Shown: positions 49,987-60,998 of the stretch, one piece after another | How positions within the stretch are numbered: position 1 is the first letter of the stretch | How the letters are laid out: every line of letters starts with the position of its first letter | NCBI RefSeq assembly: GCF_008831285.2 | Contig: NC_045138.2 | Location: forward strand, 15,967,934 to 16,031,933 | Length of the DNA: 64,000 nt | Reading direction: 5' to 3' | DNA from: Nymphaea colorata | Lineage: Eukaryota; Streptophyta; Magnoliopsida; Nymphaeales; Nymphaeaceae | Notes under the pieces: model-generated | Seen by the model: only the letters and a program-made list of their open reading frames with translations | What the model was told of the DNA's origin: nothing | Databases searched by the model: none | Position numbers and translations under genes: made by a program

Positions 49987-52665
49987 AGGCATATATTAGA
50001 TGACTAATATATGTAATATATATATAAATGTATATGTATACATTTGGAATACATACATTCTAACAGGAATTTGTGGTTGCATTTAGGAACGCTTTTAAAC
50101 GAGCTAGTAAATTAGTAATGTATACATTCTGAGTTTGTGCTGCACTTTTTATTTGCACCGCTTCTTCTTTCAGTAATCCTGCATTAACTTACTAATTTTT
50201 AGTCAATTATTTTGGTTTCTAGTTCAATATTTCCATTCCTGGAGCAGCAGTGTTTGGAGGGAACCCGTTCACGAGCAAAGCATTCTCTTCCAGCAATTGT
50301 TGCATTAACAGATGCATCATGTGAGCCAGCTTTGTCAGATCTGTTTAGGGTATGTTTGTCCTGCTATTCAACCAGGAGATGGGCTTGGAAGCAGTTATAA
50401 ATTAATTTTTTACTATGCCAGAATTTGTTGTTTCGGACTTTCTGTTAATGTGTTTCTGTTCTTGGCATATTTTTTAGATCGAGGATAATGTCTAATTATT
50501 ATTATCAACTAAAAGTTTCTCTTCTCCCCATTTAAACCTTTTCTTTTGATTCCATTCTATGTAAATGCAACTTTAATATAATGTAGCTGCCTCTGTCATG
50601 ATACAGTCGGCAGGCACTGGCCGATATACTTAATGGATTCTCTATACACCTGATTAGATTGGACACGTTTGTATATTCCAAAACTCAAATTTCAAGAAGG
50701 GGTACATGTTTCGTGTTTTTTATTTTTCTATTTGGCCTTTATTTGTCTTTTTTTGCTTGATCAAGAAAAACTGGTAACTTGGTAATCTGATTGACTTTGG
50801 GGTGCATCGTGGATGTAAATCTGCTTGCTTAATAACTGGTGCTTATGTCTCCAATAGTCTAATTAGATATTTTATTGGAGAATTTTTTAATTGTTTATTT
50901 ATATTTTTTTGATAGGAAATGCCTGTCGTTTTTATTTTTCTTTACATACTTTTTGCAGGACTCAAAATTTTTGAAATTTTCCAGGGAAACCACTTTTTTG
51001 AGAAAAAAAAAACTCCTGAGAAAAACTTTGCTGAGAACAAGATTGATGCCTATGTTTTGTTTGCTGAACCCAAATTCTGGCATCGTTTTTCTTTTTTTTT
51101 TGGAGAGCTTTCGTTACATTTTATTTAATTTGATAGCTTGGAATTAATCTTTTCTTACTTTCTTTTCTTTGCTTCACTCATGCTCCATTGGTTTATCCTT
51201 TGAGCGGCTATACACATATTTGACATAGCCTCCCCATTTTTATTCCCTCATTACATCTCAACATTATTTTAAGCTGTGTTACATGCTTCAGCAAATTAAA
51301 TCTGAAGATTTTGCACTAGCAGCATCTATTGTATCCTACAAGTAGGGTATTTGGATGATCGCGGGGAAACAGCCACATGCGAGTTTTGTTAACATTTTGT
51401 TATTATAAATTTGGTTTTCTTAGAATATCATAATTCTTCTTGATAATGTTTTTCATTGTTGATGGAATCAAATGAATGATACTTTCCTTTTTTTCTTTTT
51501 ACATGTGCTTATTATTTCTCTCCGTTTATTAATTTCAGAAACTTGTGGACTCTCTTTTTGCTGGGAGGAATGTGCCAACTGTTTTACAATCATTGAGCAC
51601 ACTTGCTCAACATCGTGTTTCAATGTATGAAACTTGTGATGAAGAAATCACACAGCATATCATTCAAAAAATTTTCCGAGTGTCCAATGTGAGTTTTTAA
51701 TGCCTGAAATCCTTGGAAAAGAGGCTACTTTTTGACTATTTCAGTCTGAATTAATTGCTGAATAATGGTGTACTACTGTTTGTTCAGTCAGATTGGCATG
51801 ACCACTTGGATGAGGGATCATCATGTACCTACAACTGTAAATTGAAGGTATCTATTATCGAGTAGTTTAAAATTTATTTGAGCCACACAGGAAGATGTAG
51901 GTGTTATTCCTTAGCTATTTGTGCTTTGTGTTCATGTTTCCTCCCATTATATATTAAACTATTTTTTCAAACAGGTATATGCTCTGAAGGCACTTGTCAA
52001 GAGTTTTTTGCCATTAGAAGGAACTCGTTCAAGGCAAAAGCTTGGGCGACTATTTGGTATTTTATTAAAGCTCATGCTGGTGGGTGAAATTTCAGATGGC
52101 ATTAATTCAAGGTATGTTCTTGCTCCGGCAGATTTGCTATTGTACTTTTTGGAAGATGTTAACTCAGATTTGGGACGTTTATACTCTGCTACTGAAAACT
52201 ATATCTCATGGTTCTTTACCATATAAACACAGAAAGGGAAGTTGCTAAGCAGGGTATCATTTTGTTATACTCTTTTCTGACTTACGGCATTTGCTTTTCA
52301 AGTTCTTTTTCCTGGTTGTGAAGTAACTTTGGCTGTAGGATCTAGTTTGGAGCCTATTTCAAAAGACATAAAGCTATGTTATCCCAGAAATAAATAAATT
52401 AAATTTCAGGAACCACCAAGAAATTGTCAGGATAACATTGTTATTTATTTGGCAGTTCTGCACTTCAATAAGCATCTCACTGTTTGTGACTATCCTGAAA
52501 TGGGGAAGAATGTTAAAATACAACATGTCTTTGGTGTTAGTCAATCTGCTCTCTACTCATTTACTAGTTTGCTACCTATCCGTTCCCAATTATCTTTTTC
52601 CTAAGCTTACAAACTAGCACAAACTGAATTTAGAAATGCAAATTGAAGGTCTACACACACACACG

Positions 52666-52727
<62 letters not shown>

Positions 52728-55700
52728 CATATATATATGATAGATATGTAGAGAGAGGACATAATTTTTTGTGAACTTCTGCTTTTATCTGCACTTTTTG
52801 TGATACAGCCTTTTCCTAGTTTGTTTTAGTTATGTGTACATTTAACTTGTATTTTTTATGAACACATGCTATTCTATGCAATGCTTATTGACAGTAATAT
52901 GGCAATGCCATTTTATGTTCATTTAATATTTTCAGTGAGAACGACAAAGCTCATCTCAGGTTAGCTGCAGCTGTATCTGTTCTTCGACTGGCTAGAAAAT
53001 GGGATGCTCAAGTTTCACCACAACTTTTCCATGTAGTGATTCAAAGGGCTCGGGTAAGCCAGATGAATAAGCTTTTGCTCATCTTGGGGAAGTAAAGTGA
53101 ATTTTTAGATTCATCTTGGGTCTTTTCATTTTCATGTCATTAAAGCTCTATATTGTTTCACTTGATGTTTATGGTTGTTACTGTTATATGTGCGCATGTT
53201 ATGTAATTCCAATGTGTAATAAGTCAATAGCTATGTTTCTGAATGCGTTATTATGAAAATAGCAAATAAATTGTATAAACCTGTCTGTCAGCTGCATGAC
53301 CTGTTCAGCATGCACGATGTTGATTTGTACTCCATTCTGTTAGTTTTTGTTGTGTGAATATGCTCAAGTGTACTCCAATCCCTTGTACATCTGGGCATGC
53401 TAAAGTCTCGCTGAGGATTCAAAACGCAAAATTACTCACTTCCAGCTGTATTCCGTACAAATCTCAAGGTATCCAAGGAGAACAAATAAACAATAAACTA
53501 AAATCAATTTGAACTTAATATGCATATATGATTCCACAGGATTACTGATCAGCCTGATCTTGATGGTATGCTGATTCAGCCTATCATGTTATCGGGGTTC
53601 TGCATCTCCTAGTGAATGTAATCCTGCATTGCAACTTAGCATCCGGGCCAGTGAACTAGGTCAATGTAATAAATGTCGTTTGCCATCTCAACGCAGGATT
53701 TTAATATATGAAGCCAGCTAGGTTATGAAGTTCCATAAGAAATCTAATCCAACCTGAGACCTGAATTTGCTTTCTACTGGTATGATAACCATAGTCGACC
53801 AGTTAGTGGCTGGTCTAGCTTACTCTGTTTTAACCAGATTAGCTGCACTAATATATGGTTTTCCTTATGACAAAAACAATTGGACCTGCTGGCGTGTTTA
53901 CCATTATGTTCTAATTGAGTGGAGTCTGGATCACTCACCATTATGGGTGTCTGATCGGTTGTACCCAAATGTCAAGGACTCCAGAAATATTGATCTTTAA
54001 CTGCAAAATTTCTTTCTCTTTTAATGCTTGTATAGGCATGGAGGGGCTCATTACCCCACCAATTCCTTGCTGATATATTTTTGAGACTGAGATTTGTAGA
54101 AATTTCTTGTCATACTTTTTTTTTTTGTCATTTTTGCGAACACTTAATTTGGTATTTTTTATATCAGGATCATTCGGATTTGGTTCGCCATTGTTTTGTT
54201 GACAAAATAAACAAGTTCCTGAGATCACGCTCCTTACCCAGAAAATATGCTTGTGCTTTCGCAGTGGCTGCTTGTGTTTGCCATGACAATTTTCAGGAAG
54301 ATGTAGGTTTTTTAGCATTTTCTATCTTTGTTGCACATGTTTCATCTTGTTGTCATGCCTATGGGTTTGATTATGACAATGATTGGGCTTTACTCTGTTG
54401 CTTCTTCATTTCTCCCCTAGTGTGTAAGATACCTCACTGGATTTATAGAAGACTATCGTCAAGAGGCTCGGAATCGTCAAGCATCTTCTCACAACTCAGA
54501 TGGAGTAACAATGACATACTATCCTGAATATGTTCTTCCTTATTTGATTCATGTCCTTGCTCACGATCCACTTTTTCCTGATATGGATTGCCAAGATAGT
54601 GCTGGTTTTGTTACAGTTTGCAGGTACTTGTATGGTGTGTTAGTTATTGTTATTTGCAACACTTTTATTATGCAATTTGAAGCTTTCTTTCATTATTTTA
54701 TTGTTTTAAATATTGCTTTGCAGTCCTCTTTTTATTTTATTGAAGGCTCTTATCATCTCTGGTCCCACTGATGACATCAAAAGGGAATCTTCCGAGAGCA
54801 TATCATTCACATTAGGTATTCTGCGTGCTATTAAAATGTCAGAAGATGCTGTTGATGAAAAAAAGAGTAATGTTAGTATTCTGGAATTTCTGTTAAGATA
54901 TTACTTGGCTGTTCTTTCTTTTTGGTTTTCATTATTTTTGTTTTCTGCCTTCTGCGTTGCAGAACCTACACGTGCTAGCGGATGTTGGTTTGATTTTCAC
55001 AAAATCTTTGGGTGGAAGCAATCAGCTTCCTTCTCAAGTACTGGGGAAGGTTTTGCTTCCATCGTCTTTTTATAGAGTCAGGCCAGATGCAAAAAGCAGA
55101 AGGGTATGTTGACTACTATTTTGCTTGTACATTTGATTTTTTTTTTTTTAATTTTCTGACAAACGTCTGTTGTTTTTAGCTCAGGCAGATGATAATTGCC
55201 TGCCCGATTGTATTGCTAATGGCTCTTTCCTTGAAAAGGTTCAGAGTGTCTGGTCACATATTTTCCAGGTAGATTATTTGTTGTTTGTCCGTCTTTAATA
55301 TCATATTTCTGTTCATATATAAATATTTATCTATGCGCACACATATCCATACTTTTTTATAATCTTGCATGCTCTTATTATTTGAGTGCAGCTTTCTGGG
55401 AAACGGGGGAAAAGGTTGCAGGAGGAGGTTCTACATGTTGAAGATAAAAGCAGTGGGAAGTTGGTAACAGAAAAGCACTCAAGTCATAAAATAAGTGGTG
55501 GGGATAATATGGCAGATCTCTCTGATGGTAATGGAAAAGCATCTTCAAAGACCTTCAGAAGTGAAGGTAGCTCTAGGTGCAAGGCCAAGTCTGTGTTACC
55601 ATCTAAAACTACCAGTTCACAGATGTCATCTCATGAAAATTCAACCTCGAGCGATGGAGCTCTCAGAGACATTGTGCCTGGAAGCAGAAAAGAGAAGAAC

Positions 55701-58700
55701 ACTTCATCAGCTGCTGATATGATTTCAAAAAGGTTAAGATCTAGTTCTGGAAAAGGGACAGTTGGTTCAAACGGCATATGCCATAATGACAATAAGAGAA
55801 GTCATGATGTTGGTGCCAAATTGTTAAATAATTCACATGTGAGATTTCTGCTGCCTTTTGTTGTATAATCCTGCTGTGTGTGTTTTTTTATCTTTTTTCT
55901 AAGTCTTGTCTCTGCATATGCTGGTTGTTAAAGATGAAGCAGTGCAATGTTGGGGAGGCCTTAATTGGTCAGAGAATCAAAATCTGGTCGCCCTTTGATA
56001 ACTGGTAAATCGTTAACTTTCAATCTACATTCAAGTTGCTTTTCAAGCTCTGTTATTGTTTTTTTTTTTTCCATTTTGTCTTTGCGGTATTGATGATGTG
56101 GAGGCACTGGCTTATAGTTTTTGTCCAGGGACTGTCTGTGAGTACAATCCAGATAACTGCTCTTACATGGTATGTTACAATCTGTAAGTGATTATGGACT
56201 GTCTTTCCTGTTGTTAGTACCGAAAAATTTCCTTCTGGCATTATATTTCTTGTGGTTCTAGTGGTATAAATTTTTCCCAAGGCATCTTTAACAGAAAATC
56301 AACTTCCAATTTTCCCCTTTTCTGCACTATTTTTTGTTTATTTTGTTTTTTTGAAAATATCCTGCCTAAATATCATATGATTTTGTGATGGTTGATACTA
56401 GACCTAATTGAGATGTAAATTTTGACCATACTGATGTAAAGAATGGTTGTACAAGAAGAAGAAGTTTTATTTATTTATGTTTTTACGAATTTGCATAAGG
56501 AAACTCAGTTCCTCAAGCCTCACAAAAGGAGCGGTGGAAAAAAAAAAAACCTTACAGGTCCTCCTCAACTCCAGGAGGTTCACCAGCAAAAAGGACATTA
56601 GTTAAGGAACGAACTACTGACATGAGGGGTATAATAATATTTGTACTGGAAGACATGCTTTGGTGAAAGCTGTGCATGTTTCCACTCCTCCCCTGTCATA
56701 CTGGGGCTACTTGGCCAATGGTGCTGGTCATGCCTCATTGTTCAAGGTGAACCAGTTGTCATGGTAATTGCTTTTGTCATATTTATTTGTTCTTGTTTTG
56801 AGAACCTACAGGGAGGCAAGATGATTGTAAATCTGCTGATTTGCATGCAGATCTGATCTTATGCAGATCGATGGTGTGTGTTTGCTCTGAGAGAGAGAGA
56901 GAGAGAGAGAGATCATATCTGATGGACATTGCATGTACTTAACTCTCATCCTATAGGCATGTGTAATAATATCTGTATCACAGAGAATATTGGTGGTGTT
57001 AGATACGATGGAATGATACTTGATCGTTCTCAGGTGGTTTTCAGTGCGGTGAGGATATTAGCTTAAGAAACGATTGTTTGCCATGTAACAATTTGAATTT
57101 TAGTTCAATTGGCGACTCTATGGATCCTTTTAATTTCAAGCGATTTTAACTATTAAATATGTAGTAAAAAAGCACAAGCAGACTTAGTCACTCTGAAACA
57201 TGATAATGACTTCTGAAATAGTATTGTTACAGTAAATAGTATCTAACTTAATAAATGAAGATACGGCGAAATAACTTATGATTCTGACATGCTTTAGCTT
57301 TTAGTAGGTTAGCTGGTCTGGTAAAAAATGTCGGGCTATATAAAATAAATTATGGTTATGACATGCTTTAGCTTTTAGTAGTTTATCTGGTCTGGTAAAA
57401 AATGTAGGGCTATCTATTTACTTATGATAATACCATCTCTCTTGGATAGGCTTAGTACTCATTTGCATAGTGGATGCTTGGATTTGATTCACTTTGTTGG
57501 CCATGTTGGACCTTTTGGCTTTTGTTTTCAATGTTAGCAAAATATGCACCTCAATTGCTTTTGCAAATTGCAGTCCTGTCATGTTAAAGGATTGGTCCTT
57601 TTTGTATTCTTTGTTGAAGATTGAGTATGATAATGGAGACATTGAGAGGTTATGTTTGACAAATGAGCGTTGGGAAGCCGTGAGCATGGAGCCTGCATCT
57701 GAGAAGGTTTGTTCTGAGCACATCTGCCATCTTTTTTTGTTTTCTTTTTCTAATTCTAATCTTAGGTTATGGGGCCAATATTCTTTTGCAGGAACCTGAG
57801 GAACCTCATTTAGAAAATTTGTGAGTAATGGAAATCTTTTCACTCTCCAGTTTCCATTGTGTACTATGTCAATCTGTTCCATATTGTTTGCTCATTCTTC
57901 ACACGCTATACTGGTGCAGTACTTTCTTTAGTCAATATCGACTTTCTTGTTACATATTTTTTTTTTGCATATATTGGATTTGTTGGCATAAGAGTGGTTC
58001 ATTGGTCTGTTTTCTCCAGTCTAATCTACACATAATGCATCCTGCTTGTTAAAAAAAAACTGCCCAGTTTTTATCTTGATCCTAGGTGTTGTGCGTGGTC
58101 TGCCTTTCTTTTCTTGTTGTGTCACAGAAAATGCTTTTGCGTTAAAATTAAAAGATAAACACATATGAGCATAAACATTTCTGTAATTCATCTGTATTTT
58201 ATTTATTTCCCTATGGCTAATAGGATTTACTCAAGGTTGTAAAATCCCTGGTAGACAACCCTATGTTTTTCTGGTTTTCTGTTCATCAGTCTGCTAGGGC
58301 ATGTTAAGAGATGTTTCTTCTAGACAAGGAGACTGATCTCTTATGGCTTGGGATTTCTCAGGCAGGACAAGGGGAGAGCAGAAGCCGATCCATCTCCATC
58401 TCAGTGAGTGCCAGTTACTTGGTTCTTGAGACTATTTGCACTGTGGTTGGTTGCCTGACTTATGCTTCCAAATGTTTTCAGTGATATTTGGTGGGGCTCT
58501 TCTTTAAGTAATGACACTGGTCCACAAGATTCTGATGTGATAGAAGATAAGAGTGCTGAAGATCTCTCATCCTCTGTACCGTCAGATGTGGAGGGGGACC
58601 TGGACAGTAGAACTTTGTCGTCCTTTATAGGTAATTCTTTTGATTGTAGTATACCTTGTTTCTGTAGGGTTTTCAAAACCTTCCCGTTTTCGCCTTATAC

Positions 58701-59178
58701 AATTAGTCGTTATTTTCTGAAAGTCTACATCAAAAGTTTGCCTGTTGAAAGCATGTTGTATGTTTACATTGGTCCTTTATTTTTCCTGTCTTCATTATTT
58801 AAAAATCGGTTAACAATTTGAATGTATGGACTTAATGGAACTGGGAAGGAATGGGAGTAATAGATGGCTGGTCGGTGAGTTCAAGTTCAAGGTTCAAACC
58901 TCACCGTGGCTACTTGGGCCACAGTTCGAGTGCCTGTCTAGCTGAAAATGCCCTTGTGTTTCCAAGGGGCCTTGTCTTTGAAATGGTAGAATGTTGGGGT
59001 GGTGATAGCTTTTGCATTATTGGAAAAATGATGATACATCTTGGCCGAAGCTAATAGTTAAGCTATCTTGATTATAGGGAAGCGGAAGGCAGTGAAAAAA
59101 ACGCAGCTAAAACCGTCAGATGACTCAGATCAAGCAAATGTCAAGAGAACAAGATTAGAACCTGCTAATCGCCATTAA
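35111..59178 (+). CDS. PDS5: PDS5 sister-chromatid cohesion protein (PDS5A/B type)
   Basis: 31 exons: 35111-35209, 36964-37161, 37512-37693, 39391-39511, 40650-40871, 41188-41404, 41509-41654, 41751-41908, 42029-42178, 42249-42297, 45524-45715, 47726-47905, 49054-49196, 50223-50349, 51539-51688, 51788-51847, 51975-52111, 52936-53053, 54168-54302, 54421-54623, 54724-54871, 54963-55103, 55185-55268, 55392-55838, 55934-56004, 56118-56169, 57620-57706, 57792-57820, 58362-58403, 58482-58630, 59078-59178. Every junction is GT-AG with matching phase, giving 1,445 residues. Residues 1 to about 1100 are HEAT-like helices collinear with plant PDS5 ([74 protein letters not shown]). A Ser/Lys-rich linker leads to a Tudor-like module (about 1270-1335) and a basic tail ([18 protein letters not shown]) suited to nuclear import. 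PDS5 binds cohesin with WAPL and controls cohesion, loop size and repair. Confidence 0.97.
37790..37870 (+). repeat. Compound (TC)n(TA)n microsatellite in PDS5 intron 3
   Basis: About 27 bases of TC followed directly by about 54 bases of uninterrupted TA. Read directly; likely highly polymorphic. Confidence 0.95.
38363..38394 (+). repeat. T22-G10 homopolymer junction in PDS5 intron 3
   Basis: Twenty-two T followed by ten G, then TGGGTG. The G side has potential to form a quadruplex with the neighbouring GGG. Length is uncertain in any assembly. Confidence 0.85.
43185..44424. mobile_element. Long-TIR DNA transposon, non-autonomous, in PDS5 intron 10
   Basis: The ends form an inverted repeat of roughly 100 bases: 43185-43290 and 44329-44424. 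Left starts TAGAAAAAATTGCAAATCCCA; the reverse complement of the right end starts TAGAAAAAATTACAAATTCC. Further inside, GGGAATAACAGTTCGATGC pairs with GGAATAAAAGTTCATGC, and TTTGTGTATCTCT with TTGGTGTATCTCT. The interior (about 43385-44330) is strikingly GC-rich against AT-rich flanks, carries no long ORF I recognise, and contains degenerate sub-repeats and palindromes. Long TIRs plus a GC-rich non-transposase interior suggest a MULE-type or foldback element. I could not define a target-site duplication, so superfamily is uncertain. Confidence 0.72.
44174..44198. repeat. Perfect 12-bp inverted repeat inside the transposon
   Basis: TCGACCCTCGTT, one G, AACGAGGGTCGA. A related 9-bp hairpin (GGCCCTCGT at 44080-44088 with ACGAGGGCC at 44100-44108) lies 65 bases upstream. 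Both contain the CCCTCG/CGAGGG core that recurs through the insert. Confidence 0.9.
44590..44790. repeat. Possible dispersed repeat with GATAT/ATATC-rich sequence
   Basis: The stretch begins GTGTTGCAAATTTCAGTGTCACATA and contains CATATCAGCTGATT and CGGTTGATATTC. A related-looking stretch starting GTTGTAAATCTCAG is at about 23930-24190 in the SET gene. The shared flavour suggests copies of a dispersed element, but I could not align them reliably. Confidence 0.3.
49784..49835. repeat. Hairpin and direct repeat within the solo LTR
   Basis: CTAGCCGTTGG (49784-49794) pairs with CCAACGGCTAG (49803-49813) as an 11-bp perfect stem. The 18-base left arm plus loop is then repeated directly at 49818-49835. 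Confidence 0.9.
49932..49982 (+). repeat. (CA)n microsatellite inside the solo LTR
   Basis: About 25 uninterrupted CA units, followed by AT-rich sequence that continues to the LTR end. Confidence 0.95.
52652..52738 (+). repeat. (CA)n(TA)n microsatellite in PDS5 intron 17
   Basis: About 65 bases of CA with two G interruptions near the start, then about 20 bases of AT-rich TATA units. Confidence 0.95.
56888..56912 (+). repeat. (GA)n microsatellite in PDS5 intron 26
   Basis: Twelve uninterrupted GA units, read directly, between the two Tudor exons 26 and 27. Confidence 0.95.
57276..57413 (+). repeat. 74-bp period tandem duplication in PDS5 intron 26
   Basis: Copies at about 57276-57339 and 57350-57413 share GACATGCTTTAGCTTTTAGTA and CTGGTCTGGTAAAAAATGT, with a handful of changes. 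Non-coding and about 200 bases upstream of exon 27. Confidence 0.9.
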
Positions 59179-60998
59179 TTCAATGTGAGTCTTCTTGTCA
59201 CCATTATTTTGCCAAACTTTACATGTCTACAGGAGATGTTATTTAGTGTGTCACTTGGTTTGCCAATTGTACAGAGACTGACAAGAAGCAGGCAACCACG
59301 AGATACGTGTATCATATTGTAGATGCCATCTAGTTGGAAAATGTACCATATTGTAGACGCTATCAAGTTGGGATTCCGAAGGCCAAAATTTGGCATGTCT
59401 GTTATCTGTTTAGCACCTCCCTTTGTATATGCCTTGGGAGGATTTGTAAATGATGAAATGAAAATGGCAATTTTGCTCTCTCTCTCGCTCTGTGTGTGTG
59501 TGTGTGGATGTGCAATGGAGATAACGGCACTTCCGTCTACCTTAGCGGCAATGTCTCCAGAATGGGCTGATGGGTACATTATTTTCGTTTTCAGAGATCT
59601 AGGTCACGTTTTTGTGTTATTGTCGTTTTCAGAGATCTGCTTCCACAATATTCGTGCTTGCTTCAGCAAAACATCATCCACTAGGCTACATGGTGGACTT
59701 GAAATTTCCCTGGTTGGACTTGAAATTTTGAAGCTGTAAAAGCTTAGAGAGCTCTACATGTGGTGCGTCTCTGTTCGCTCGGCCAATCGTTGGAGTGTTT
59801 ACGAGATACCATAAGGGCCCAATGTTTGCTTTAGTTGAAAAAAGATTGTTTTTCATCGACGAATCAGCCAACTGTGCACCAAAAGGATGTGGTAACGACG
59901 TATCTGGTGGCGTATAATTGCAGGAATAAATTTCGTTTTCCTTTACTTTGTATGGTTTAATACAGAATAATGTAACGGTTGAGCGAAGGTTCAACTTGCT
60001 TGTTTTTTGCATGTTTTTTATTTCAGGGGATTGTAGTGTACTAAGTGGCAAAATGGGATTTGGGATCAAAACTTAAGGTGTCTGCTGGCATATTCCATTG
60101 AGCTCCTCTTCTGGACCCTAAACAAGGTTTATAAAAAGCCTGGAGTAGCGGGCACAAGAGGTAGGCTGTGGTTTGAGTGGTGGAATGAATCATTCATCTT
60201 GAAAAAAAATTATTATTATTTTGGTTATAGCAATTATTCATGTTTTGCAAACTTATCAGATATTAATGTTCAGGGCAATTGCTTATTGCTTAAGTCACTA
60301 TTTAATAAAGTTGGTACATTGATAACGAGTGGAACATTTAATGGCTCAAAATCGCTATGAGTTTGGTTGCTCATCCTATCACGATGAGCTTCATCGCTAT
60401 AATTTCTATTTCTTAGTTTTCATGTTCATCGTTTACCATTAGACAACTAACAAATCCATGAGTTAGATTTTTCACATTTACGCTGTCAAAATAAGAAAAG
60501 GAAAACCAAAAAAGGTGTGTTTGAATGACAGAAAAAAAAGTCAGAAACAGACCATTGTATCACGACTCACCGTTATTCTATTCCTTGTTCAATCAGACGG
60601 TGGAGTGTTCGCTTGTGACGCCTCTTTAGTCTTTAATTTTTAGCAAAGTTTCTGACGCACCTCCGATGGTGCTGGAATTCAAAAAGCAGGAATCGGCTTA
60701 AACCGGAACCGACCAGTGAGAGCACAAAGTTGCCTGAACCGGCTCCAGGCTAACTCTACGTCCATCCCTTATCTGGCGGCAGAGGGGCCTGCCGCCTGCT
60801 GTGGTGGGGTTGAAAGACCGTGAGACGGAGAAAAGGCGGCAAAGCAATTGGAATTGAGGTCTTCCGGCAACGCGCTGGCGCCCCTGACTGAGAGTAGGAC
60901 CTCGCCCTACATTTTGGGCGGGACGTGCCGTCTTCTTCCGTGCTTATGCTTCTACCTCTTCCTGTCCAATCTTCAACCTTTCTTGGTTGGTGTAGCTG
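59179..60998. other. PDS5 3' UTR and spacer to the PPR gene
   Basis: The first part is PDS5 3' UTR/downstream DNA. It contains several short direct duplications: 59309-59337 repeated at 59343-59371, TTTTCAGAGATCT twice within 59588-59640, and TTGGACTTGAAATTT. A TC/GT simple repeat is near 59478-59506. The last few hundred bases (from about 60600) are the PPR promoter and 5' UTR, rising in GC content toward the start codon. No further gene was recognised. Confidence 0.6.

Larger units (their letters stand above)
49569..50065 (-). mobile_element. Copia-like solo LTR in PDS5 intron 13
   Basis: 497 bases starting TG and ending CA, flanked by perfect 5-bp direct repeats GGAAT at 49564-49568 and 50066-50070. 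On the minus strand it begins TGTTAGAATGTATGTATTCC, the usual start of plant Copia LTRs, so the insertion probably points against PDS5. Inside are a duplicated CTAGCCGTTGGGACTAGT (49784-49801, 49818-49835), a hairpin and a long CA microsatellite. There is no internal coding region or second LTR, so unequal recombination has removed the rest. The intact duplication and clear ends suggest a younger insertion than the TRIM at 33 kb. Confidence 0.85.

Noticed and set aside
58851-58960. tRNA-like B box (GGTTCAAACCTC) suggesting a SINE in PDS5 intron 30
   Set aside because: No convincing A box at the right distance, no target duplication and no poly(A)-like tail could be defined.
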